From Amycolatopsis sp. EV170708-02-1 (lineage in GTDB: Bacteria; Actinomycetota; Actinomycetes; Mycobacteriales; Pseudonocardiaceae): a stretch of DNA of 64,000 bases. Below, piece after piece: positions 26,383 to 34,568 of the stretch. The translations under genes and the position numbers were made by a program. The stretch lies in NCBI RefSeq assembly GCF_022479115.1, contig NZ_CP092497.1, forward strand, positions 8,990,001 to 9,054,000, written 5' to 3'. A model generated the notes under the pieces. That model was not told where the DNA came from and did no database searches. It saw only the letters and a list, made by a program, of their open reading frames with translations. Each line of letters begins with the position of its first letter. The first letter of the stretch is position 1.

Positions 26383-27089
26383 GCCTTCTTGTCCAGCGAG
26401 ACGATCATCAACGTCTCGGTCGACTCGGGTTCGAAGCGCACCTCGGCGATCCCGGACAGCTCTTCGTTGACGCTCACCCGGCCGTCGTGATTCCAGACGA
26501 CGAGGTCGTCGCCTTCACGGCAGAAGTTCCACTGGTGCAGCCCGAAGTAGTTCTCGCGCTCGCCCTCGTTCACGTTGAGCATCAGCACGACGGCGTGGCC
26601 CGGCTTGACGACCTCGAGCATCTGACGGGTGCCGAGCACCGGGTCGTACACGTGGTCCAGCGCGTTCTGGCAGTACACCAGGTCGAAGTGGTTCACCGGG
26701 AACACCTCGGAGAGCTTCTCCACCTCGGCGTCCTGGGTGGCCACCAAGGGAGTCAGCTCCAGCTCGGCGAGGAGGTCGTTGTACCGGTCGGCGAGCGGGT
26801 CGACCGGGGTGATCTCCACCGTGCGGCCGGGCCACACCTTGCCGACACAGGTCAGCGGCCCGGCGCCGACGTCGAGGATGCGCACCGTCGATCTCTCCGG
26901 CGCGAACGATTCGAGGTTGCGCGTCAGATGCGGCTGGTTCCGCAGGTCCGAGTCCGGGCTGGTCCGCCATTCGTAGTCGTTGAACCCTCCACCGGCGAAC
27001 GCCTCGGGACCACCGGAGAGCCAGATCCTCCAGTGGTCCAGCTCGTTCGACAGTCCTTCTTGCCAGCGGGTCTTGCCTGCTGTGCTCAT
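26379..27089 (-). CDS. SAM-dependent methyltransferase
   Basis: A 236-residue class I methyltransferase. Motif I is TVRILDVGAGPLTCVGKVWP, the acidic residue after beta-2 lies in EITPVDPLADRY, and FDLVYCQNALDHVYDPVLGT is motif IV/post-motif. ATG at 27089 follows AGAAGGAAC. The N-terminal WQEGLSNELDHWRIWLSGG is reminiscent of methyltransferases of sugars or cell-wall compounds; the substrate is unknown. It is convergent with copD and divergent from the NB-ARC/TPR gene. Confidence 0.88.
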   Translation of the reverse strand: MSTAGKTRWQEGLSNELDHWRIWLSGGPEAFAGGGFNDYEWRTSPDSDLRNQPHLTRNLESFAPERSTVRILDVGAGPLTCVGKVWPGRTVEITPVDPLADRYNDLLAELELTPLVATQDAEVEKLSEVFPVNHFDLVYCQNALDHVYDPVLGTRQMLEVVKPGHAVVLMLNVNEGERENYFGLHQWNFCREGDDLVVWNHDGRVSVNEELSGIAEVRFEPESTETLMIVSLDKKA

Positions 27090-27268
27090 CGTTCCTTCTT
27101 TCACTCGTTAGAAGCCTTGCGCCCCATGTCGGCCACAATCTACCGACCGTCGAGCTGTGACAGTGTTTGCTCCATCCGGCCGCATTTGGGCGATTTCGCT
27201 GTCCTCCCCCGAGCTCCACCGGGATGCTCTACGCGTTCGCTGGGGTTAACCCGAAGAGGGGATGGTTG

Positions 27269-29344
27269 ATGGGCGGCCCGTTGCCGGGTGAAAGCGAAGT
27301 CAGCACGCCACAGGTACCGCGGCAGCGATCGGCGGTCAGGCTCACCAGGCAGGTGAGTTCGGGCCCGCGCCAGCTCCCGCCCGCGCCCGCGCATTTCACC
27401 AACCGCGCCGCCGAACTCGCGCTGCTGGAGAAGCTGCTGGCCCAGCACGACACCGACGGGCCGGCCGTGCAGCTGATCAGCGGCCAGGGCGGGATCGGGA
27501 AGACCGCGCTGGCCACCGCGTGGGCCCGGCACCTCGGCGATCGGTTCCCGGACGGGCACCTGTGGGCGGATCTCGGCGGGTTCAGCACCAACGGGCCACT
27601 CTCGGCGAACGAAGCGCTCGGCCGGTTCCTCCGCGCGCTGGGCGTTCCACCGGAGGGGCTGCCCTCGGACGTCGAGGAGCTCACGGCCCTTTACCGCACG
27701 ACGACCGCCGAACGGCCGTTGCTCGTGCTGCTCGACAACGCCGGATCGACCGAACAGGTGCTGCCGCTGCTGCCCGCCGGTGAGGGAAGCCTCGTGATCG
27801 TGACTTCGCGACGCCGAATGGGCAGGCTCCAGACCGAACATCGCGCGCGGCTGGTCGAGCTGGCCCCGTTCGGTTCCGCGCACAGCGCCGAACTGCTCGG
27901 CCGCGCGGTCGGCGCGGAGCGGGTCGGCGCCGAAGCCGCGCGGGCGCGGGACATCGCCGAGCTGTGCGGCGGCCTGCCGATCGCCCTCACCACGGTCAGC
28001 GCCAAGCTGGCCGGACGGCCGAAGATGTCGCTGGAGAAGATCGCCACCGAACTGGGGAAGGAATATCGTCGACTGGCCACGCTGTCGACGAAAGAGGCGC
28101 AATCGGTGGAAGCCAGCTTCAACCTCTCCTACGACGAGCTCCCCTCCGACGCGGCCGCGCTGTACGCGGCACTCGGGCTCCACCCCGGCCCTGATTTCGG
28201 GGTCGGCGTGGCGGCCGCGTCGATCGCCGTCCGCGAGGAGGTCGCCGAAGACCTGCTGGACCAGCTCGTCGACGTCGGACTGCTGATCGACCGCGGTGAC
28301 GACCGGTACACCTTCCACGACCTCGCGCGGCTGCACGCCAAGGAGAAGACGGCGGGCAACGAGTACGACCGCGACATCGCGGTGCGCCGCATGCTCGAGT
28401 GGTACCTCTTCACCGCCTCGAAGACCACCGTCATGACGGTCCCCGACCAGGACCCGATCCCGTACCGCTACGAGTACCGGCCACCGTCCCCGATGTCGTT
28501 CGAGTCTTCCGACGAAGAACTCGCCTGGCTGGAACTCGAACGCGAGAACCTCATCGCCGCCGTCAAGACCGCCGAAACCTGGCAGCTGCCCGAACTGGGC
28601 TGGCAGCTCGCCGCCGCGATGTGGCCGCTCTTCCTGCTGCGCAAGCACTATCCGGACTTCCTGGAGGTGAGCCAGGCCGGTGTGCGCTGCGCGCGGGCTT
28701 GGGGCAACGCCTCCGCGGAAGCCCTGATGCACAACCGCGCCGGCGCCGCCTGCCGCGGCACCGGCCGGTTCGACGAGGCCGTCTCGCATTACGAGGCGGG
28801 ACGCGAAACGGCGCGGAAGGCAGGCAACGAGGTCGTCGAGATCCGGTCGGTGGAAGGCCTCGGCCTGGTCGCGCTGGCACAGGGCAGGCTGGACGACGCG
28901 GTGCGGTGGTTCACCGAAGATCATCGCCTGAGCGAAGGCCAGGACCGCACGCACGACGTCGGGCTCGCGCTGATCAACCTCGGCTCGACCCAGCTCAAGG
29001 CCGGACGGGCCGAACCGGCGATCGAGCATCTCACCCGCGCTCGCGAGGTGCTGGCCGCCGACCCCTACAACGTGGCCCGCGCCCGGACCGATCTCGGCCG
29101 CGCCCTCACCGCGACCGGGAATCTCGCGGCCGCGCGGACCGAACTCGAAGCGTCGCTGAGCACCATGGAGGCCAGCGGGTCGAGGTTCGAGGTGGCCAGG
29201 GCCCTGTCCGCGTTCGGCGAGGTCGCCGAGGCGGAAGGGAACACCGACGAGGCGAAGCGGTACTACGACCGGGCGTTGCCCATCCTCGTCGGCCTCGGCC
29301 GGCCGGAGGCTGACGCTCTGCGCACACGGCTGGAACGGCTGTGA
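27269..29344 (+). CDS. NB-ARC/TPR STAND protein (AfsR-like core without DNA-binding domain)
   Basis: A 691-residue protein. After a 40-residue polar N-terminus, an NB-ARC ATPase has Walker A GQGGIGKTAL (about 72-81), Walker B LLVLLDNAG, VIVTSRRRM (sensor Arg) and GLPIAL (GLPL motif). A winged-helix part follows (EASFNLSYDELP). The C-terminal half is TPR-like (GTGRFDEAVSHYEAGRETAR, LGRALTATGNLAAARTELEA). AfsR/SARP regulators share this core but carry an OmpR-type HTH and BTAD in front; here they are absent. ATG at 27269 is my choice; an upstream start at 27167 is possible. Confidence 0.85.
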   Translation: MGGPLPGESEVSTPQVPRQRSAVRLTRQVSSGPRQLPPAPAHFTNRAAELALLEKLLAQHDTDGPAVQLISGQGGIGKTALATAWARHLGDRFPDGHLWADLGGFSTNGPLSANEALGRFLRALGVPPEGLPSDVEELTALYRTTTAERPLLVLLDNAGSTEQVLPLLPAGEGSLVIVTSRRRMGRLQTEHRARLVELAPFGSAHSAELLGRAVGAERVGAEAARARDIAELCGGLPIALTTVSAKLAGRPKMSLEKIATELGKEYRRLATLSTKEAQSVEASFNLSYDELPSDAAALYAALGLHPGPDFGVGVAAASIAVREEVAEDLLDQLVDVGLLIDRGDDRYTFHDLARLHAKEKTAGNEYDRDIAVRRMLEWYLFTASKTTVMTVPDQDPIPYRYEYRPPSPMSFESSDEELAWLELERENLIAAVKTAETWQLPELGWQLAAAMWPLFLLRKHYPDFLEVSQAGVRCARAWGNASAEALMHNRAGAACRGTGRFDEAVSHYEAGRETARKAGNEVVEIRSVEGLGLVALAQGRLDDAVRWFTEDHRLSEGQDRTHDVGLALINLGSTQLKAGRAEPAIEHLTRAREVLAADPYNVARARTDLGRALTATGNLAAARTELEASLSTMEASGSRFEVARALSAFGEVAEAEGNTDEAKRYYDRALPILVGLGRPEADALRTRLERL

Positions 29345-29394
29345 CCCCACGGCACCGATCGGTACTCAGCGACCGAGTGAACGCGCCGACCTGA

Positions 29395-29481
29395 ATGACT
29401 CAGCGTAGCTGCAAGTTGCACATTTGGGGGAGCATTGGGCCGGGAGAAGTGATTAGCCCGGGCGAATTCGTCACCGTTTGA
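29395..29481 (+). CDS. Possible 28-residue peptide
   Basis: A 28-codon frame starts at ATG 29395 and reads MTQRSCKLHIWGSIGPGEVI and then SPGEFVTV. No ribosome site stands out, and no family is recognised. It is listed because it fills a gap directly downstream of the NB-ARC/TPR gene and its third positions are less GC-biased than real genes here, so it may equally be noncoding. Confidence 0.15.
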   Translation: MTQRSCKLHIWGSIGPGEVISPGEFVTV

Positions 29482-29556
29482 TCGACGAATTCGGACAAGC
29501 GACGAACGGTCATTCGCCATCGGCGAATGCACGTGCAGATGCCTTTCCCGGGTGAG

Positions 29557-30495
29557 TCAGCGATACCGGTTCCAGCGGGCGCCGGTGCGTCCGTTCCGGA
29601 GATCGTTCAATCGTTTTCGCAGCTCATCCCGCACGCTGGGATGACTCCGGAGAATGGGGAGAACACTCGTCGTGAGCTTCAGTTCACGGATCGCGCGCAG
29701 TACCGAGAACCCGGACCACGTGGTCACGTCGAATCCGTACCGCTGCGCGAACACGCGATAGCGGGCCGGTGGATCACCGAACCGTTCATGGCCGACGGCG
29801 AGCGGCGTCAGATCCCATTCCGGCGGCCCGACACAGGACGAATCGAAATCGCACAGCACCGGCCCGTCCGGTCCGGGGATCACGTTCCCGGTGTGCGCGT
29901 CGCCGTGGACGAGGCCCCTGGGCAGGGGGAAGTCGAGGTCCGCGAGCGCGGCTTCGACCTCGGCGCAGCGTTCGAGCAGGAACCGCCGGTCGCCCTCGTC
30001 CAGCTCCTCCGCGTCCGAAACCCGGGCACGGACCGCGGCGAACGGCGCCCATTCGGCGAGTCCCGCGGGCGGCGGGAGCGCGTGGACCTGGCGCAGCAGC
30101 GCGGCGAGGTCGGCCGACTTCGCCTTCCGTCCGGTCTCGGGCACCATCCACCAGACCGTGACGAGATGTTCGCCCACCGGCAACGGCTGGTCGAAGCCCG
30201 GAACGAGGCGGATGGCCGGCACCGAGTGCCGTTCGAAATGCCGCGCGACCCGCACGACCGTGCCGACCCGATGCCGCAGGCGGGTGGAGCCGACGATCCG
30301 GACGACGAACGGCGCGCTCGCCAGCTCGTAGACGGCGTTGTTGGTGAACCTCAGCAGGCGGGCGCCTTCGGGGTCCACGCCCAGCAGATCGCACGTCCGC
30401 CCGAGGGCGTCGCGCAGGATCGCGGGCGTGAACCGGCCGCCCGGACCGGTCGGCTCAGGCGGCGTAGAAGGAGTTGAGGCGATCGGCGAGGTCAC
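29557..30495 (-). CDS. Aminoglycoside phosphotransferase-family kinase-like protein
   Basis: A 312-residue protein of the APH/choline-kinase fold. The Brenner motif is RGLVHGDAHTGNVIPG with catalytic Asp, the metal site is VLCDFDSS, and N-lobe sequence LLRFTNNAVYELASAPFVVR supplies the ATP-binding strands. Such proteins phosphorylate aminoglycosides, macrolides or primary metabolites; the target is unknown. Its GTG start lies inside the end of the upstream XRE-TPR gene (41-base overlap) with no clear ribosome site, so it is probably translated by coupling. Confidence 0.85.
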   Translation of the reverse strand: MTSPIASTPSTPPEPTGPGGRFTPAILRDALGRTCDLLGVDPEGARLLRFTNNAVYELASAPFVVRIVGSTRLRHRVGTVVRVARHFERHSVPAIRLVPGFDQPLPVGEHLVTVWWMVPETGRKAKSADLAALLRQVHALPPPAGLAEWAPFAAVRARVSDAEELDEGDRRFLLERCAEVEAALADLDFPLPRGLVHGDAHTGNVIPGPDGPVLCDFDSSCVGPPEWDLTPLAVGHERFGDPPARYRVFAQRYGFDVTTWSGFSVLRAIRELKLTTSVLPILRSHPSVRDELRKRLNDLRNGRTGARWNRYR

Positions 30496-31867
30496 GGGCG
30501 TCGGCGTTGTTCCGGCGGCGTTCCGCCTCGACCTGCAGTGGCCGCATCCGGTCCTTCACCCGCTCCGACTTGATGCCCTCGGCACAGTCGACGGCCTTCG
30601 AGCCCACCTTGGCGCCATGATCGAGATCGCCTTCGAGCAGGTGGTTCGTGGCCAGCGCGCTGAGCATGAACGTCTTGCTGCGGGCCATGTCGTCGGTGTA
30701 GGACTCGACGGCCTTGGTCAGCGCCGGGATCGCGTACTTGGTGTGCTCGGCGTTCTTCGCGGCGAGCACGGTGTGCACGGTGCCGATCATGGCGTAGACA
30801 TCGGTCTCGGTGAAGAACTTGACCCAGGATTCGGCCTCGGCCAGGTTGGCGCGGGCGAACTCGTCCTTGCTCCGGCCGAGCAGCTTCACGGCCTGTTCCT
30901 CGTTGCCCATCATCGCGTAGGCCCAGGCCTCGTTGGCGCAGAGCACGGCGACCGCCAGCTCGGAGCCCGATTCCTGGGCGGCGATCTGGCCGAGCTGGAA
31001 CAGTTTCAGCGCGTCGTTGGGCGCGTCCTGGTGCAGGTAGACGCGGCCCATCCGGTAGAGGACGTTGGCGACCAGCGGGTGGTTGTCGCCCTGTTTGGCC
31101 AGGTCCAGCGCGTTCGCGAAATGTCCGCGCGCGGAATCCATGAGGCCGGTGTCGAAGGAGGTCCAGCCCGCCAGGCTGTGCAGGTCGGCGAGGGCGACGT
31201 ACAGGCGGTTCTTGACCATCTCGGTGCCGTTGGACTCGAGCATCTGCTGCCCCCAGGACAGCTGCGCGACCACGGCGTCGCGGCAGAAACCGCCGCCGTA
31301 CTGGTAGTCGAGGGACCGGAGCGCTCTGGTCGCGGCTTCCACCTGGCGGACGTCGGTCATCCCGATCCGCCCGGGGGCGGGCGTCTTCGCGGGGCCCGCC
31401 GACCACGTACCCGATTCCGGACCGAACACCGCCGCACCCATCGTGACCTGGGCGGCGTGCGCGAGGAACCTCCGTCGCTTCACGGACTCGTCCTCCTCCG
31501 CCTGCTGGCCGTCGGCAGCACCGACGACCTTTATCGCTGTCGCCTCGTCATAGGCGAGACCCATGTATCCCCTGGGGACACCAAGGCCGTCAGCGATGCG
31601 GGTGAGCACGTCGTACGCCATCACCTGGCGACCCTTGAGGATCTCGGACACCTCGGACTGCGACTGGCCGGTCATCGCGGCGATCTGACGCTGCGAAACA
31701 CCGTGCTTGCGCAACAGCCGGTACACGGAGGAAATCTCCCGTGTGGCCAGTGCGGCTCGCATCTCCGGCTGCTCCCAGGCATCCGGTGGCACGGGGTGAC
31801 TCTGGCGACCCGAACCGCTTGCAGCGTCCGAGCCGGCGACAGCGCCGCCACCGATACTGGCGTCCAT
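30455..31867 (-). CDS. XRE-type HTH regulator with TPR sensor domain
   Basis: A 470-residue regulator. The HTH is at about residues 50-105 (LLRKHGVSQRQIAAMTGQSQ, SEVSEILKGRQVMAYDVLTR). After RRRFLAHAAQVTMGA, a stretch often seen in these actinobacterial regulators, the rest is TPR-like (MDSARGHFANALDLAKQGDN, LVANVLYRMGRVYLHQDAPN). This design resembles peptide- or metabolite-sensing regulators. It is divergent from two small-protein genes across a 318-base gap and overlaps the phosphotransferase gene, suggesting one transcript. Confidence 0.88.
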   Translation of the reverse strand: MDASIGGGAVAGSDAASGSGRQSHPVPPDAWEQPEMRAALATREISSVYRLLRKHGVSQRQIAAMTGQSQSEVSEILKGRQVMAYDVLTRIADGLGVPRGYMGLAYDEATAIKVVGAADGQQAEEDESVKRRRFLAHAAQVTMGAAVFGPESGTWSAGPAKTPAPGRIGMTDVRQVEAATRALRSLDYQYGGGFCRDAVVAQLSWGQQMLESNGTEMVKNRLYVALADLHSLAGWTSFDTGLMDSARGHFANALDLAKQGDNHPLVANVLYRMGRVYLHQDAPNDALKLFQLGQIAAQESGSELAVAVLCANEAWAYAMMGNEEQAVKLLGRSKDEFARANLAEAESWVKFFTETDVYAMIGTVHTVLAAKNAEHTKYAIPALTKAVESYTDDMARSKTFMLSALATNHLLEGDLDHGAKVGSKAVDCAEGIKSERVKDRMRPLQVEAERRRNNADARDLADRLNSFYAA

Positions 31868-32185
31868 TGCGCCCCCTCACAGTTCCGTTGGGGTCGAGAA
31901 ACAGCGTAGGCACACCTATTCAACCGTGCGAAACACCGGATCGCCCGTCGTGATCGGCCCGGCAGAAGTCGTTTGACCGCTTACCGTGAAACCTCGTCCG
32001 GTCACCGCTATGACGGCGGTTCGACCTTCTATCGCACTCGGTTTCACATCACTGTAGTTGTCAGATCTCCGTGACCGACCGGCCACCGGCCGCGATCACA
32101 GAGAGCTACCAAGTCTCCGAACCCCCTAAAGGTGCGGACACGCGGATACGAAGACGACGTGGAACGAGAGAGCGGAGAAGAGCCA
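31868..32185. promoter_or_regulatory. Divergent promoter region of the XRE-TPR and small-protein genes
   Basis: This 318-base gap is A/T-richer than the flanking genes and must hold both promoters. An imperfect inverted repeat CTCCGTGA (32067-32074) and TCACAGAG (32096-32103) flanks a GGCC-rich centre and is a candidate operator. No gene longer than the small-protein leader is seen. Confidence 0.4.
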
Positions 32186-32560
32186 GTGGAGTTCGTGGAC
32201 TCGATCGCAACAGGCTCCATCACCGCGGGACGGCCCGGTATGGCCACGCGCCACCTGCGTGCGGCCGGCCCCGCCGGTCAGCAGACGGTCGCGGTGGCCC
32301 CCGGCGCGAACCGTCCGGTCTCCCCTTCCGCCCCGGTCGACCCCCGTACCGCGAGTGTGCGCCGTTACGAAGGCGGACAGCTGGTCTGGCGGGTGCAGTG
32401 CGGCGATCTCATCAGCCGTGAACGCGCCGTCACCGTGTTCGTCGAAGACAACCAGGTGGTTCTCGTCTCGCCGCCAGGAGAGACCGCGCGCCTGACGTCC
32501 GGCCAGCTCGGACAGCTCAGGGCAGCGCTCAACGAAGCCGCCAAAATGGCGGAAAGGTAA
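32186..32560 (+). CDS. Conserved-type hypothetical protein, first of a pair
   Basis: A 124-residue protein. GTG at 32186 follows GGAGAAGAG and is preferred over GTG codons upstream at 32132 and 32159. The N-terminal half is low-complexity (GPAGQQTVAVAPGANRPVSP); the C-terminal half is well formed (VRRYEGGQLVWRVQCGDLIS, FVEDNQVVLVSPPGETARLT, GQLGQLRAALNEAAKMAE). No function is recognised. It lies 13 bases ahead of a Cys-rich gene and divergent from an XRE-TPR regulator that may control both. Confidence 0.75.
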   Translation: MEFVDSIATGSITAGRPGMATRHLRAAGPAGQQTVAVAPGANRPVSPSAPVDPRTASVRRYEGGQLVWRVQCGDLISRERAVTVFVEDNQVVLVSPPGETARLTSGQLGQLRAALNEAAKMAER

Positions 32561-32573
32561 CGGTGAGTTCTCC

Positions 32574-32999
32574 GTGGATCAGGTCCTAGGGCAAGTTCTC
32601 CGCAACGCGGTTTGGGAACGCCTCGACATGCTCTCCGATCTCGCGAACCGGGCCGACGCGCAGTCGCTCGTATCGGTCGCCCGCTCGGAGCTCCCCCGGC
32701 TCGCCGAAGGCTGGCGCGCGATGCTTCAGGCGCACGAGCCCGACGAGCGTGGGGACTGCCCCACCTGCTCGACCCGCTGGCACAAGTGCAAGGCCCCCTG
32801 TTCGGTATGGCAGGTCGCGCACGAGCACCTGGTCGCCGGCGGCCTCGCCCCCCAGCAGATCGCGGCCACCCAGGACCACCGGCGCGAAAGCCGCCGCCGC
32901 GTCCCGGGGCAGAGCCGTGGCGCGAGCCCGGCCGAAACCACCGGCAGGCACGCGCTGGTCAACCCGCGTCGTGCCGCCATCGGTGGCGTGCACGCTTGA
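32574..32999 (+). CDS. Cys-rich small protein, second of a pair
   Basis: A 141-residue protein starting with GTG (VDQVLGQVLRNAVWERLDML). A central CPTCSTRWHKCKAPCSVW holds four Cys and one His in a spacing that could bind zinc. The N-terminal 60 residues are helical, the C-terminal tail is basic and disordered. It follows the 32186 gene by 13 bases and is surely co-transcribed. No function is known to me. Confidence 0.75.
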   Translation: MDQVLGQVLRNAVWERLDMLSDLANRADAQSLVSVARSELPRLAEGWRAMLQAHEPDERGDCPTCSTRWHKCKAPCSVWQVAHEHLVAGGLAPQQIAATQDHRRESRRRVPGQSRGASPAETTGRHALVNPRRAAIGGVHA

Positions 33000-33311
33000 G
33001 AAGCCGGCGAGTGAACGGCGGTCCGAGCAGCCCCCTCGGCAACCACGCCACGATCTCGCCTTCGCCGGCGGCGGTTCGCGCGTACCCCCGAACGCGACGA
33101 GCCGCTCTCGGTAATCACTCCGGTCCCCACCGCGATTAATCGAAAATTATCGGCAGAACACCTAGCGAAGGCAGTAATCGGTCGCTAGGTTGATGATCAC
33201 AAACGCAGCGCGATACCTGCCCCGGAGCGCGCTGTCATCCCCCGAACCCCGCGGGCCGGTGCCGTTGCACTCCCCTCCCCCGACCGGCACCGGTCCGCGG
33301 TCTCCAAACTT
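33000..33311. other. Intergenic region with a stem-loop
   Basis: This 312-base gap lies between converging genes. CCTAGCGA (33161-33168) and TCGCTAGG (33182-33189) form a perfect 8-bp stem with a 13-base loop in a locally A/T-rich stretch, a possible terminator for the small-protein pair. Nothing else is recognised. Confidence 0.45.
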
Positions 33312-34568
33312 CTAACTGACGCCTTTCACCCGCGTGACCAGCACCGCGGCGATGACGGTGGACAGCGCCGAAGCCGCGAAGAGGCTCGGATATCCGCCCA
33401 GGTAGGCCAAGATCGGCGCGGTCAGCATCGGCGCCACCACCTGCGGCAGCGAGTTCGCGATGTTGATGACCCCGAGGTCCTTCGCCCGGTCCTGCGCGGT
33501 GGGCAGCACCTGCGTGAGCATCGCCAGCGCGACGGCCATGTACGCGCCGAAACCGACTCCCAGCAGCGGTGACGCCGCGAGCGCGGCCGTCCAGTTCTGC
33601 CAGACGACCAGCAGCAGGGCGGCGACGGCCATCACCGCCGACGCCGCGAGGACGTACGGCTTCCGGCGTCCCGTCTTGTCGGAGAAGTGCCCGGCGATGA
33701 GCGCGCCGACGATGAGCGCCGCGCCGTAGAGACCCATCATGATCAGCAGTCCGGTGTCCGGATCTTCGTAGTGCACCGCGTCCTTGAGGAAGAACAGCAG
33801 GTACAGCGTCCCGAAGGCGTTGCCGAGGTTGATCATGAAGTGGCAGCCCCACGCCCAGGCGAAATCCGGATGCCTGCGCGGGGAGATCCACAGATTCGCG
33901 AGCACGTCCCGGACGCGCGCGGACGGCCGGAACGCGACCGGCAGCCGCGCGTCCGGCGTGCGCAGGACGAACGCCGCCGCGCCCGCCAGCACGACGGCCG
34001 CGCACACCGCGTATCCCAGCGGGAGCCCGGCGAGGTCGAGCATCACCACGACCACCACCGCGCCGAGCACGGTCCCGAGCATCTGGGCGATGCCGACCAG
34101 GCCGCCGACCTGAGCGCGCTGGGGTACGGGCACCCGGTCGGCGATGGCCGACACCAGCATCGCGAGCATCCCGTTCAGTCCCGCCTGGACGAGGCACCAG
34201 CCGAGCACCATGACCGCGACGTTCGGGGCGAACGCGAGGACGAGCAGTCCGGCGGCGGCGACCGCCGCACCGGCCGTCGTCCACGGATGCCGGCGGCCCC
34301 TGGCGGAGCAGGTCCGGTCGGACAGCAGGCCGACGGCCGGGTTGGCGATCAGCGCGACGACCGCGCCGATGCCGGTGACCAGGCTGAACACGGCTTCCTT
34401 GTTGGCGGCGTCCAGCAGTTCGGCCTGCTTCGGCAGGAGGACCTGGATGGGCGCGTAGACCCCCAGCCAGAGCGCGATGTTCGCGAAGAACAGCAGGCTC
34501 ATCCACCCCGCGCGGACCCTGGCGACCGGCTCGGCGAGCGCCTCGGGCAGCTCCCGGACCTCACTCAT
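33312..34568 (-). CDS. MFS transporter, probably for a glycoside or sugar
   Basis: A 418-residue protein with 12 spans. The loop between spans 2 and 3 is GLLSDRTCSARGRRHPWTTA, close to the D-R/T-x5-G-R-R-x-P motif of sugar-cation symporters of the GPH/SUC type; a second copy, GHFSDKTGRRKPYVLAASAV, starts the other half. It overlaps the upstream beta-glucosidase gene by 8 bases, so the likely job is uptake of a beta-glucoside or its product. Direction and substrate are inferred. Confidence 0.88.
   Translation of the reverse strand: MSEVRELPEALAEPVARVRAGWMSLLFFANIALWLGVYAPIQVLLPKQAELLDAANKEAVFSLVTGIGAVVALIANPAVGLLSDRTCSARGRRHPWTTAGAAVAAAGLLVLAFAPNVAVMVLGWCLVQAGLNGMLAMLVSAIADRVPVPQRAQVGGLVGIAQMLGTVLGAVVVVVMLDLAGLPLGYAVCAAVVLAGAAAFVLRTPDARLPVAFRPSARVRDVLANLWISPRRHPDFAWAWGCHFMINLGNAFGTLYLLFFLKDAVHYEDPDTGLLIMMGLYGAALIVGALIAGHFSDKTGRRKPYVLAASAVMAVAALLLVVWQNWTAALAASPLLGVGFGAYMAVALAMLTQVLPTAQDRAKDLGVINIANSLPQVVAPMLTAPILAYLGGYPSLFAASALSTVIAAVLVTRVKGVS

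Noticed and set aside
27140..29350. A 736-codon leftward frame antisense to the NB-ARC/TPR gene
   Set aside because: The rightward strand has Walker A/B, GLPL and TPR motifs; the antisense frame has none.
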